Source of the DNA: CP2-2F sp034436355
GTDB lineage: Bacteria > Chloroflexota > Anaerolineae > Aggregatilineales > UBA2796
Reading direction: 5' to 3'
Assembly: GCA_034436355.1 (NCBI GenBank)
Contig: DAOTVQ010000030.1
Span: forward strand, 88,687 to 152,686
Length of the DNA stretch: 64,000 bases
Shown: positions 15,730-23,602 of the stretch, one piece after another
How the letters are laid out: each line of letters starts with the position of its first letter
How positions within the stretch are numbered: position 1 is the stretch's first letter
The notes under the pieces: generated by a model
The model's input: only the letters and a program-made list of their open reading frames with translations
Database searches by the model: none
What the model was told of the DNA's origin: nothing
Translations under genes and position numbers: made by a program

Positions 15730-18024
15730 ATGCACCGCCGCTTGTTGCTCAGCCTGCTTTTTTTAGCACTTGCCCTGATCAGCGCGCCGCAGCCAACCCA
15801 AGCGCACGGCTACCTGATCCGCGTTATCCCCGATAACCGCGCTGTGCTTTCCCGCCCACCAACGCGCATTCAGGCGTGGTTCAGCGAAGGGCTGGAGCCG
15901 CGCTTTAGCACCATTACGCTGACGGACGAACGCGGCGGCGCCATAGCCCTTGAAGAGGCAGGCGTCGTGCCGAGCAACCCATCACAGCTCTCGGCGCGCT
16001 TGCCGCAGCCACTGCCTGAAGGCGCGTACATCATCAATTTGCGGGTTGCCTTTGCCAGCGATGGGCATATCTACAACGAGCGCTTGGTCTTTTGGGTAGG
16101 CACACCAAGCAGCGAGTTGGCAGTGCGCGGTGAGGGATCGCTGATCGATCCATTAGAGGCAGTTTGGCGGGCGATCAGCGTGCCGCCACTTTACGCGCTC
16201 TTTGGTGGTGCGCTGCTTTATGTGTGGGTGCTGCTGCCTGCTTGGCGCAATCCAAGTTATCGGGCGGGCAGGCTGCCGCCGCGCCTGATGGCGCGCCTGA
16301 GCCTGCTGGGTTGGCTGGCAGCTTGTGCCGCCCTTTTAGGGACGCTTTTAGCAGTTTTGCAGCAGAGCGCGGCGCTGTTCGGTGTGCCATTAGCGGCGGT
16401 GCTGCGCGAGGGCTTGTGGCAAACCGTGCTGAACGACACTGCCATTGGTGATACACTGCGCCTGCGCCTGCTGTTGATCGGTGCGTTGTTTGCGCTGCTG
16501 TATGGCGTGCGCTACTTCACCGAACGCCTGCCCGATTTTGTGGTGGCGCTGTGGGTGGCGATCATGGGTGCGGCTGCCTCAGCCCTGTTCACCTTCTCCA
16601 TGAGCAGCCATGCCGTCGGCGCGGATGTGTGGGCGGTGCCATCGGTCTTTGTACATTGGCTGCACATGCTTGCCACAGGCGCTTGGGCAGGTGGCTTAAT
16701 CGGCTTGGCATGGCTGCTGCCAACCGCCCTTGCACCACTGGAGGCAGGGCAGCGGCGTGCCGCACTGAGCGCTGCCCTGCGCCGCTTTGCCAGTTTAGGG
16801 GTGGCTGCCGTGCTGATCTTGGTGACGACGGGCATTTACAACAGCGCCATTCAAATTCGCCAAGTGGCAGATTACATCACAACACCCTATGGTGTGGTGC
16901 TGCTGGCAAAATATGCACTGGTGGCGCCGATGCTGCTCTTGGCGCTCTACCATCACCTGATCGTTGGGCAAGATCGGCTGACACACGCCGTTCGGCGGCG
17001 CGCGGCGGCATTTGCCGAGCGCCTGAGCGCAAGCCTGCCGCACATAGCGCGCAGCATTCGCCTAGAGGCGTTGCTTGGCGTGTTGGTGCTATTCGCCACC
17101 GCGATCTTGGCTGCCAACGCGCCGCCGCTGCCCACGCAACGGCAAGCAGTCCCGCTGCTGAGCGTTAACGGCACAGTGGAAGCCTTACAAGCGACGCTCA
17201 GCCTTGATCCGGGCGGCGTAGGTGGCAATACTTACGAAGTGACGCTCAGGCGTGGCGATCAGTTGCTGCAAGGCGCGCAGGTGAGCGTGCGTTTTGCCTT
17301 TCCAAGCCTTGATCGGCGCGCACGGGCAATTTTGCTGGACGATGCAGGCGATGGCAGCTACCTTTCCGCTGGCTTGGAGTTGGATCGAGCGGGTGCGTGG
17401 TGGGCGCTGCTGGATGTGCGCCTGCCTGATGGCGCGCCTGAGGCAGCACCGCAGCGGATTGCCCTCCAAATTGATGTGCCTGAGGTTGCGCCTGCCCTGA
17501 ACTTGCGCTCGCCTTCCCTGCTGAACATGCTGAGTGCCTTCGCGGTTGGTGCGGCGCTGATCGGTTTGGTGCTGCCGCCAATCGTGCGCCGCGTGCGGCG
17601 AGTCCACTTTACGCCTGAGATCGCCTTTGTCTTCATCGCGCTGCTGCTGGTGACGATTGCCTTCAGCATTGGTGGCGCGTTCATTGTGAATGAGGCAAGC
17701 CAGCAGACGGATCGCTTGCGTAATCCGCCGCCGCAGATTGTGAACCCAACCTTGCCCGATGCCGAGTCGTTGGCGCGTGGTGCGGCAGCCTACGCGCAAA
17801 GTTGTGCTGCCTGTCATGGTTTGCGCGGGGAAGGCGATGGCGCACGTGCCGCCGACTTTGCCCGAATGCCGCGCATCCGCACGCTTGTGGAGGCGCGCCG
17901 TGACGAGGCGCTGTTCAACGCGATGCGGCGCGGCATTGGCGCCATGCCTGCCCTACCCCTCGCTGAGCAAACCGCGTGGGATATTGTGAACTATTTGCGC
18001 GCACCCGCCTTCTTAGGGCGCTAA
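15730..18024 (+). CDS. CopC-CopD copper-handling protein fused to a C-terminal cytochrome c domain
   Basis: 764-residue membrane protein. A signal peptide (LLLSLLFLALALISAPQPTQA) is followed directly by HGYL, the N-terminal copper His of CopC domains. The CopC beta-barrel (~27-130) includes RIQAWFSEGLEP. From ~150 to ~460 there are eight or so helices of a CopD domain with HWLHMLATGAWAGGL and AKYALVAPMLLLALYHH. A FixH/YtkA-like beta domain (~485-600: LSLDPGGVGGNTYEVTL) and two further helices come next. The last ~95 residues are a monohaem cytochrome c (QSCAACHGLRGEGDG, CxxCH; distal Met in GIGAMPALP). CopC-CopD fusions are known for copper uptake; the covalent haem domain suggests redox coupling, perhaps to cytochrome oxidase copper loading. 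The stop overlaps the convergent gene by 4 bp. Confidence 0.9.
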   Translation: MHRRLLLSLLFLALALISAPQPTQAHGYLIRVIPDNRAVLSRPPTRIQAWFSEGLEPRFSTITLTDERGGAIALEEAGVVPSNPSQLSARLPQPLPEGAYIINLRVAFASDGHIYNERLVFWVGTPSSELAVRGEGSLIDPLEAVWRAISVPPLYALFGGALLYVWVLLPAWRNPSYRAGRLPPRLMARLSLLGWLAACAALLGTLLAVLQQSAALFGVPLAAVLREGLWQTVLNDTAIGDTLRLRLLLIGALFALLYGVRYFTERLPDFVVALWVAIMGAAASALFTFSMSSHAVGADVWAVPSVFVHWLHMLATGAWAGGLIGLAWLLPTALAPLEAGQRRAALSAALRRFASLGVAAVLILVTTGIYNSAIQIRQVADYITTPYGVVLLAKYALVAPMLLLALYHHLIVGQDRLTHAVRRRAAAFAERLSASLPHIARSIRLEALLGVLVLFATAILAANAPPLPTQRQAVPLLSVNGTVEALQATLSLDPGGVGGNTYEVTLRRGDQLLQGAQVSVRFAFPSLDRRARAILLDDAGDGSYLSAGLELDRAGAWWALLDVRLPDGAPEAAPQRIALQIDVPEVAPALNLRSPSLLNMLSAFAVGAALIGLVLPPIVRRVRRVHFTPEIAFVFIALLLVTIAFSIGGAFIVNEASQQTDRLRNPPPQIVNPTLPDAESLARGAAAYAQSCAACHGLRGEGDGARAADFARMPRIRTLVEARRDEALFNAMRRGIGAMPALPLAEQTAWDIVNYLRAPAFLGR

Positions 18025-18935
18025 AGCGCCTCGATCAGCCCTAGCAGTGCCTCAGTTTGGCTGAGGATATGTGCTTTGTGCGCGGTGAGGTCGTGCGCCA
18101 AGCCCATCACGGGCGCAATCTCGGAGAAAGGCTGCCAATCGGCGGCAAGCAGGCGAAAATGGCAGAGTGCGCCTTCCACCATGCCGCGCTGTGCAGCAGG
18201 CAGCACATCATAGCGCAAATCGTCATCAAAGGCGGCGCGTACGGCGTTAGGCAGGCTTTGATAGGCTGTCAGGAAGTGATCCCAACTGGTCTGCCCCTCC
18301 AAGCTGAAGATTTGGCGCAGCAAGCCGTGAATCTGAGGGCTATCGGCAAGCCGTTCGGGAATACGCATCACGCTAGAGAGCAGCGCACCATGCTTCATCC
18401 AATAGGCGCTGACGCCATACAAAATGGCAATGTGGCGCGCTGCAAGAATCGCATCGGCAGGTGGCTCGCTTGCCAAGGCTGCCAAACATTCCCGCCCATA
18501 GCGCAGGTAATTCGTGGCGCGCTGTCCCAACCACCCCTTATCGCTCATTAAGTGCTGCACCTGCGCCACCACCTGCGAAAGCGTTCCCTCAGGATCGAAC
18601 AGCACCCGCGCACCCCACAGTGCCTCCAGCGGCGTCACGCCATCTTCTTCGGCATTGAACGGCGGCGGCTGCACAAAGCGCTCAGCATCCCAGCCATGCA
18701 GCCATGCCAAAGGCTTAATATCAATTTCCCAATAGATGCCTTCCAGTGTGCCATCTTCAAAATCATCATCGGCAGCCTGCCAGAAGCCCCAGAAATCCAG
18801 ATCAGAGCCGTGCCACGTCATGCCGCGTGCCAGCGAGCCAGTCAGCGCGCAAGCGATCAAATCGCCGCGCCCAGCAAAAGCAGCCGCTTGCCGTGCTGCC
18901 AAGTCTTCAAGCGTTTCGTGATATGTCATTCTCAT
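18021..18935 (-). CDS. Nucleotidyltransferase-fold protein (Pol-beta/KNTase-like)
   Basis: 304 residues from ATG 18933-18935 (MRMTYHETLEDL; a second ATG is at 18929). The nucleotidyltransferase signature is ALTGSLARGMTWHGSDLDFWGFW (GS-x10-SDLD), giving the two metal-binding Asp residues, with a third candidate acid in YWEIDIKPLAW. The rest is helical and could be a substrate-binding bundle as in kanamycin nucleotidyltransferases and lincosamide enzymes. Transfer of a nucleotide to a drug, protein or RNA is possible; the target is unknown. The open frame continues upstream to 19235, but that extension would overlap the mraY terminator and coding end and is rich in Ala/Arg, typical of a shadow frame. 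Confidence 0.75.
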   Translation of the reverse strand: MRMTYHETLEDLAARQAAAFAGRGDLIACALTGSLARGMTWHGSDLDFWGFWQAADDDFEDGTLEGIYWEIDIKPLAWLHGWDAERFVQPPPFNAEEDGVTPLEALWGARVLFDPEGTLSQVVAQVQHLMSDKGWLGQRATNYLRYGRECLAALASEPPADAILAARHIAILYGVSAYWMKHGALLSSVMRIPERLADSPQIHGLLRQIFSLEGQTSWDHFLTAYQSLPNAVRAAFDDDLRYDVLPAAQRGMVEGALCHFRLLAADWQPFSEIAPVMGLAHDLTAHKAHILSQTEALLGLIEAL

Positions 18936-18975
18936 TTTCCCTAGACCGCATTGTAACGCCGTGTTCGGCAAATGA

Positions 18976-19008
18976 AAGGCGGCAATCCCTTGCAAAGATA
19001 GCCGCCTT
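18976..19008 (-). terminator. Probable terminator of the dehydrogenase-mraY operon
   Basis: On the minus strand an 8-bp stem AAGGCGGC/GCCGCCTT with a 17-nt loop overlaps the mraY stop codon and is followed by TCATTT. Only moderately U-rich. Confidence 0.45.
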
Positions 19009-20023
19009 ACCGAATCAGGGCAAGCGCCACACCGATCATCGCGCTCAGAATGCCGATCATCCAGAAGCGCTGCACCACCTGCGATTCGCTCCAGCCGCCC
19101 ATCTGAAAGTGGTAGTGCAGCGGCGAACGCCGAAACAGCCGCGCACCGCCCGACCAGCGGAAATACAGCACTTGCGCCACCACGCTGAGCAGCTCTGCCA
19201 CTGGCACCGCCGCGATGATCGGCAGCAGCAGCCATTGCCCTGTCATGATGGCGACTGTGCCAAGCGCCGCGCCCAACGCCAACGCGCCTGTATCGCCCAT
19301 GAAAAGCTGCGCCGGCAGCGCGTTATACCACAGGAAGGCAAAGCAGGCACCCACTACCAAAAAACAGAACTGCACGAGAAAAATCTGCCCTTGCACGAGG
19401 GCAATCAAGCCATAGGCAACGAAGGCACACGCCATCAGCGTGCCTGCCAAGCCATCCATGCCATCGCTGAAATTGGTGGCGTTGGAACTGCCCACGATGA
19501 TGAAAATCGTGATTGGGATGAAGATCAGCGGCGCGATGTTCAATGTAATGCCCATCACTGGAATGTACATCTCATTAGCGAACTGAAACCCACCATCTAT
19601 GAGGGAAATAACCACTGCCACAATGCCCGCTAAGACGATCTGTGCGATGAGTTTTGCCCGTGCCGAGATGCCCTCGCCCTTGTTGCGAAGTTTTGTCCAG
19701 TCGTCTATGGCGCCCAGCGCACCAAAGCTGATCAGCACAAAAAGCGGCACCAAAATGCTGATGCCCGTCCCAACCTCTGAGGGGCGCAGCAGGTTGGCAA
19801 TATTCAGCAGCAACGTGATCAGCACCACCGGCACTAGGATCAGCACGCCGCCCATCGTGGGTGTGCCTTCTTTGCTGCTGTGCCACTCTGGGCTATCCTC
19901 ACGGATGCGCTGCCCAACTTTCAGGCGGCGCAGCACTTCTACCAGAGGGTTGCCCCAGATAACCGCTAACAAAAAGGTGACGCTGCCGAGCGTCAGGGCA
20001 AAGGGTAACGGATCGGCAATCAT
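19007..20023 (-). CDS. mraY: Phospho-N-acetylmuramoyl-pentapeptide-transferase
   Basis: Integral membrane enzyme (338 residues, ~10 helices) that transfers phospho-MurNAc-pentapeptide from UDP to undecaprenyl phosphate, forming lipid I. Visible MraY features include TMGGVLIL in the first cytosolic loop, FGALGAIDDWTKLRNKGEGISARAK (catalytic Asp pair), SNATNFSDGMDGLAG (the NxxNxxDGxDGL loop) and FMGDTGALALG. A late HYHFQMGGWSE matches the PLHHHFE-type motif. The start overlaps the end of the upstream dehydrogenase gene by 4 bp, so translation is coupled. The gene is not within a mur/fts cluster here. WecA/TagO-type transferases are alternatives, but the HYHF motif favours MraY. Confidence 0.93.
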   Translation of the reverse strand: MIADPLPFALTLGSVTFLLAVIWGNPLVEVLRRLKVGQRIREDSPEWHSSKEGTPTMGGVLILVPVVLITLLLNIANLLRPSEVGTGISILVPLFVLISFGALGAIDDWTKLRNKGEGISARAKLIAQIVLAGIVAVVISLIDGGFQFANEMYIPVMGITLNIAPLIFIPITIFIIVGSSNATNFSDGMDGLAGTLMACAFVAYGLIALVQGQIFLVQFCFLVVGACFAFLWYNALPAQLFMGDTGALALGAALGTVAIMTGQWLLLPIIAAVPVAELLSVVAQVLYFRWSGGARLFRRSPLHYHFQMGGWSESQVVQRFWMIGILSAMIGVALALIR

Positions 20024-20916
20024 GAGTCAGCTTGCCCTACACGCACGTTGGCGATCTGTTCAAAGACGCTCAGCACAGCGGCATTATCCAATTCGCCGCC
20101 GCCATTTTCCACCATCTGCCGAAAGACTTCAGTCGCAATCTCGCTGAGCGGCAGCGGTGCGCCGTAGGTTTTGCCCGTCTCCAGCACGATGTTTAGGTCT
20201 TTCAATTGCATTCGCGCCTTAAAGCCCGGCGTGCGGATGCCTTCTGCCAAGCGCTGCGGCTTGGTATCCAACGCCCAACATTGAGCAGCACCGCCGCGAA
20301 TGGCTGCCACCACCTTAAACGGATCAACGCCAGCTTTTTGTGCCAACACCAGCAGTTCGCCCATTGCCACCATTTGCGCGGCAACCATGATTTGGTTGCA
20401 GGCTTTGGCAATCTGCCCGGCGCCGCTCTCACCAACATGAGTCCATGCCTTGCCCGTTGCTTGGAAGATCGGGATTGCCTTAGCGAATGCCTCCGCGCTG
20501 CCACCCACCATATAGACCAACGTACCCTGTTCCGCGCCGATTTGCCCGCCGCTAACGGGTGCATCAAGGGCTGGCACGCCGTGCAGCGCCAAAGACTGTG
20601 CCAACATGCGCGCCGTCTCTGGTTTGATGGTGCTGTTATCCATGAAGATTAGCCCGCTGTGCGCGCCTTCGACCACACCATGCTCACCCAGCACCACTTG
20701 CGCCACATCTGCGGAATCGGGCAGGTTGGTGCAGAGGATATCCACTTGGCGGGCTACCTCAGCAGGTGTTTCGGCAGGCAGCGCGCCTTCGGCTGCTAAC
20801 TGATCCACAATGGTGCGGCTGCGGTTATGCACCACCACCTGAAAGCCTGCTTTGAGCAGGTTCCGCACGATAGGCGCGCCCATTAAGCCTAAACCGATGT
20901 ATCCAACGCGCAGCAT
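20020..20916 (-). CDS. Beta-hydroxyacid dehydrogenase (3-hydroxyisobutyrate / tartronate semialdehyde reductase family)
   Basis: 298-residue NAD(P)-dependent cytosolic dehydrogenase. The Rossmann GxGxMG motif is YIGLGLMGAPIVRNLLKAG; the substrate loop is DAPVSGGQIGAEQGTLVYMVGG; catalytic Lys lies in GAGQIAKACNQIMVA; and the cofactor/active-site helix ends in LKDLNIVLETG. Members include 3-hydroxyisobutyrate dehydrogenase, tartronate semialdehyde (2-hydroxy-3-oxopropionate) reductase and glyoxylate/succinic semialdehyde reductases; residues alone do not separate them. GAGGAG before the ATG gives a good ribosome site. The gene overlaps mraY by 4 bp although no functional link with peptidoglycan is obvious. 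Confidence 0.88.
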   Translation of the reverse strand: MLRVGYIGLGLMGAPIVRNLLKAGFQVVVHNRSRTIVDQLAAEGALPAETPAEVARQVDILCTNLPDSADVAQVVLGEHGVVEGAHSGLIFMDNSTIKPETARMLAQSLALHGVPALDAPVSGGQIGAEQGTLVYMVGGSAEAFAKAIPIFQATGKAWTHVGESGAGQIAKACNQIMVAAQMVAMGELLVLAQKAGVDPFKVVAAIRGGAAQCWALDTKPQRLAEGIRTPGFKARMQLKDLNIVLETGKTYGAPLPLSEIATEVFRQMVENGGGELDNAAVLSVFEQIANVRVGQADS

Positions 20917-21189
20917 AAACGCTCCTCACGGTTGTTCAGTGTGTGTTCTGTCGCATAGAGTATGCTTCACAAAGGGGGTTTGGGCAAAAGATCGCTCATT
21001 TAGCTAATGCCTAAAACGCTATTTTGCTATAGAATTGACGCCTAGATCAATGCGCTGTTTGACCTCACCGCAAGGCGGGCGCCTTAGCTGCTCCCTGCCC
21101 TTGTCTGCGTTTCTCTACGACATGGTAGCGCTGTGCCGACTGAGCCTCTGCTCAGCTAGGCTATTGCGAATTTTGGAAAGGTCACGCGA
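20917..21189. other. Divergent intergenic region between the dehydrogenase and GH94 genes
   Basis: 273 bp without a credible gene. It holds a short hairpin CTGAGC-CTCT-GCTCAG (21140-21155) about 35 bp before the GH94 start, and GGAAAGG as ribosome site. No strong -35/-10 pair and no copy of either LacI-type operator found elsewhere in the window was seen. Confidence 0.5.
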
Positions 21190-23547
21190 ATGCTTCGCAA
21201 TAAGTATGGATACTTCACTGAAGACGGTCTTGAATATGTGATCACGGCAGCGGAAACGCCAATGCCGTGGATAAACGTCATTGCGAACGATCTCTATGGT
21301 TTCACGCTCTCGCAAGCAGGCGGCGGCTATAGCTGGCGCGAACATGCCAGCTTGAATCGGGTAACGCGCTGGGATCAGGATTTGATCCGCGATGAGTGGG
21401 GCAAATACCTCTACGTGCGCGATGCCGAAAGCGGCGCCTTTTGGTCGCCCACTTGGCAGCCTTGCGGCGAACAAGCGGACGCTTATCAGGTGCGGCATGG
21501 CATGGGCTATTCAGTCATCGAATCGCAGCACGGCAGCCTTGCTTGCGAGGTAACCTATTTCGTGCCGATGAATGATCCATGTGAGATATGGCTGCTTAAG
21601 CTGCACAATGCAGGCGATCAGCCGCGCACTTTGCAACTGTTCAGCTACTTAGAGTGGCTGCTTGGCGCTGCGCCAGATTGGCATCGGGAATTCCACCGCA
21701 CTTTCATCGAAACACGCTACGACGCTCAGCACGGCGCGCTGCTGGCAACCAAAGTGATGTGGGAACTGCCGGTGCCAAGCAAAGCCCATTGGAACATGGA
21801 TTGGGCATATGTCGCCTTTCACAGTGCCTCTGAAATGCCTGCTGGCTTTGATGCAGACAAGCGCGATTTTCTGGGGCGGCATGGTAGTTTGCGGCAGCCT
21901 AAGGCAGTGCGGCAAGGCACATCCTCTGGGCGGGCAGGGCGCTGGAGCGATCCGATTGCCAGCCTGCACTTGAACGTTCAGCTAGGCGCGGGCGAAACGC
22001 GGGAAATTGCCTTTGTGCTGGGCGTTGGCGAGGATCACGCGCAGGCGCAAACGCTCATCCAGCGCTATCAGGCGGTGGAAACAGCACAGGCTGCCCTTCA
22101 AGAGGTGCGTGCCTATTGGCGTGGCATCACCAGCCGCATCCATGTGGAAACGCCCGACCCTGCCCTAAACGTGATGGCGAACGGTTGGCTGGCATATCAG
22201 GCGATTGCCGGACGGCTGAAAGGGCGCACCGCCTACTATCAGACGGGCGGCGCCTATGGCTACCGCGATCAACTCCAAGATAGCTTGGTGTGGCTGCTGC
22301 TGGGAATGCCCGAACAAACACTGGCACAAATCCGCTTGCACGCTGCCCACCAATATCAGGATGGTGTGGTGCTGCATTGGTGGCATCCGCTGGCTGAGAC
22401 AGGACATCGCTCGGATTACAGCGACGATCTGCTGTGGTTGGTTTTCGTGACGCTTCACTACCTTGCGGAAACAGGCGATTACGCTTGCTTGGATGAGGTC
22501 ATTCGGTTCTATGATGGCGGTGAAGGCACACTCGCCGATCACTGCTTGCGCGCCTTTCAGGTTGCCCTCAGCCGCCGCTCTGCGCGTGGCTTGCCGCTTA
22601 TCCTGAAGGCGGATTGGAATGATGGGCTGAACGCAGTGGGCGCGGATGGCAAAGGCGAAAGCGTCTGGATGGCGCACTTCCTGCATTACCTGCTGCGGGC
22701 TTGGGCAGACCTGCCCACGTGCGACGCTGAGACAGCCGCTCATTTCCGCCGTGAAGCGGACGCCCTGAAACAGGCTGTGAATCAGCACGCTTGGGACGGC
22801 GAATGGTATTGGCGAGCAACCACAGATTCAGGCACACTGTTGGGCGCGAAGGAATCGCCTGAGGGCAAGATTTTCCTCAACGCGCAGACGTGGGCAGTCT
22901 TGGGTGCAACCGCCGAGCCTGACCGCGCCGCTGCCGCCATGCAATCGGTACGCGATCACCTTTACACGCCCTACGGACCGCTGCTCTTGGCGCCTGCCTA
23001 TACGCGCCCGAACCCGGAGATCGGCTATCTCTCCCGTTATGCGCCCGGCGCCCGCGAAAATGGCGGTGTGTACTGCCATGCGGCGTGTTGGGCAATCTTG
23101 GCGGAGCGCCGCCAAAACGGTGTGGAGTCAGCCTATCAGGTGTGGCGTTCGTTTGCGCCGCCTGTGCGCGGTGCAGACCCTGACACTTGGTCTGCTGAAC
23201 CGTATGTAATGCCGGGCAATATTGCCGGACCATTGGCAACCACACCCGGCTTAGCTGGTTGGAGCTGGTACACTGGCTCTGCCGCGTGGAACATGCGCGC
23301 CATCCTTGAGGCGCTGCTTGGGCTGGAAGCGCACCCTGACGGGCTGCACCTTCAGGCGGCACTGCCCAACGGTTGGGATGAGTACCATATTCAACGTTGG
23401 TATCGGGGTGCCACCTACAACATCACGGTGCGCCGTGCGCGCCCTGACGAGCGTCCGCGTTGTACGGTGAACGATCAAGTGTGGGAAGGCACGCGGCTGC
23501 CCATCGGCGCAGCAGGCTCGGTCAACCGTGTTGAGGTTATCTTGTAA
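21190..23547 (+). CDS. Glycoside hydrolase family 94 beta-glucoside phosphorylase
   Basis: 785-residue cytosolic phosphorylase with the GH94 order: N-terminal beta-sandwich (YGYFTEDGLEYVITAAETPM; FWSPTWQP; QVRHGMGYSVIE), linker helices, then the (alpha/alpha)6 barrel with YQTGGAYGYRDQLQDS, HWWHPLAETGHRSDYSDDLLW and the general acid Asp in LKADWNDGLN. GH94 enzymes split beta-linked glucosides (cellobiose, laminaribiose, chitobiose, cellobionate, 1,2-beta-oligoglucan) to alpha-glucose 1-phosphate. The PWINVIAN...GGGYSW segment recalls the GH94 parts of cyclic beta-1,2-glucan synthases more than classical cellobiose phosphorylases. This agrees with the GH144 genes nearby, but the known 1,2-beta-oligoglucan phosphorylases are longer (~1,100 aa). 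Linkage stays uncertain. Confidence 0.92.
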   Translation: MLRNKYGYFTEDGLEYVITAAETPMPWINVIANDLYGFTLSQAGGGYSWREHASLNRVTRWDQDLIRDEWGKYLYVRDAESGAFWSPTWQPCGEQADAYQVRHGMGYSVIESQHGSLACEVTYFVPMNDPCEIWLLKLHNAGDQPRTLQLFSYLEWLLGAAPDWHREFHRTFIETRYDAQHGALLATKVMWELPVPSKAHWNMDWAYVAFHSASEMPAGFDADKRDFLGRHGSLRQPKAVRQGTSSGRAGRWSDPIASLHLNVQLGAGETREIAFVLGVGEDHAQAQTLIQRYQAVETAQAALQEVRAYWRGITSRIHVETPDPALNVMANGWLAYQAIAGRLKGRTAYYQTGGAYGYRDQLQDSLVWLLLGMPEQTLAQIRLHAAHQYQDGVVLHWWHPLAETGHRSDYSDDLLWLVFVTLHYLAETGDYACLDEVIRFYDGGEGTLADHCLRAFQVALSRRSARGLPLILKADWNDGLNAVGADGKGESVWMAHFLHYLLRAWADLPTCDAETAAHFRREADALKQAVNQHAWDGEWYWRATTDSGTLLGAKESPEGKIFLNAQTWAVLGATAEPDRAAAAMQSVRDHLYTPYGPLLLAPAYTRPNPEIGYLSRYAPGARENGGVYCHAACWAILAERRQNGVESAYQVWRSFAPPVRGADPDTWSAEPYVMPGNIAGPLATTPGLAGWSWYTGSAAWNMRAILEALLGLEAHPDGLHLQAALPNGWDEYHIQRWYRGATYNITVRRARPDERPRCTVNDQVWEGTRLPIGAAGSVNRVEVIL

Positions 23548-23559
23548 CAAAGACTAGTT

Positions 23560-23597
23560 CAGCGCGACTCAGGCGCAGTTTGCCCTGAGTCGCGCTG
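23560..23597. terminator. Bidirectional terminator between GH94 and GH35 genes
   Basis: A perfect 14-bp stem CAGCGCGACTCAGG/CCTGAGTCGCGCTG with a 10-nt loop lies in the 55-bp gap between convergent genes. T-runs on either side are weak, but the stem is very strong. Confidence 0.7.
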
Positions 23598-23602
23598 TGT
23601 GC

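Noticed and set aside
18936..19235. N-terminal extension of the nucleotidyltransferase
   Set aside because: Would overlap the mraY coding end and terminator; Ala/Gly/Arg-rich without homology; ATG at 18935 gives a normal domain start.
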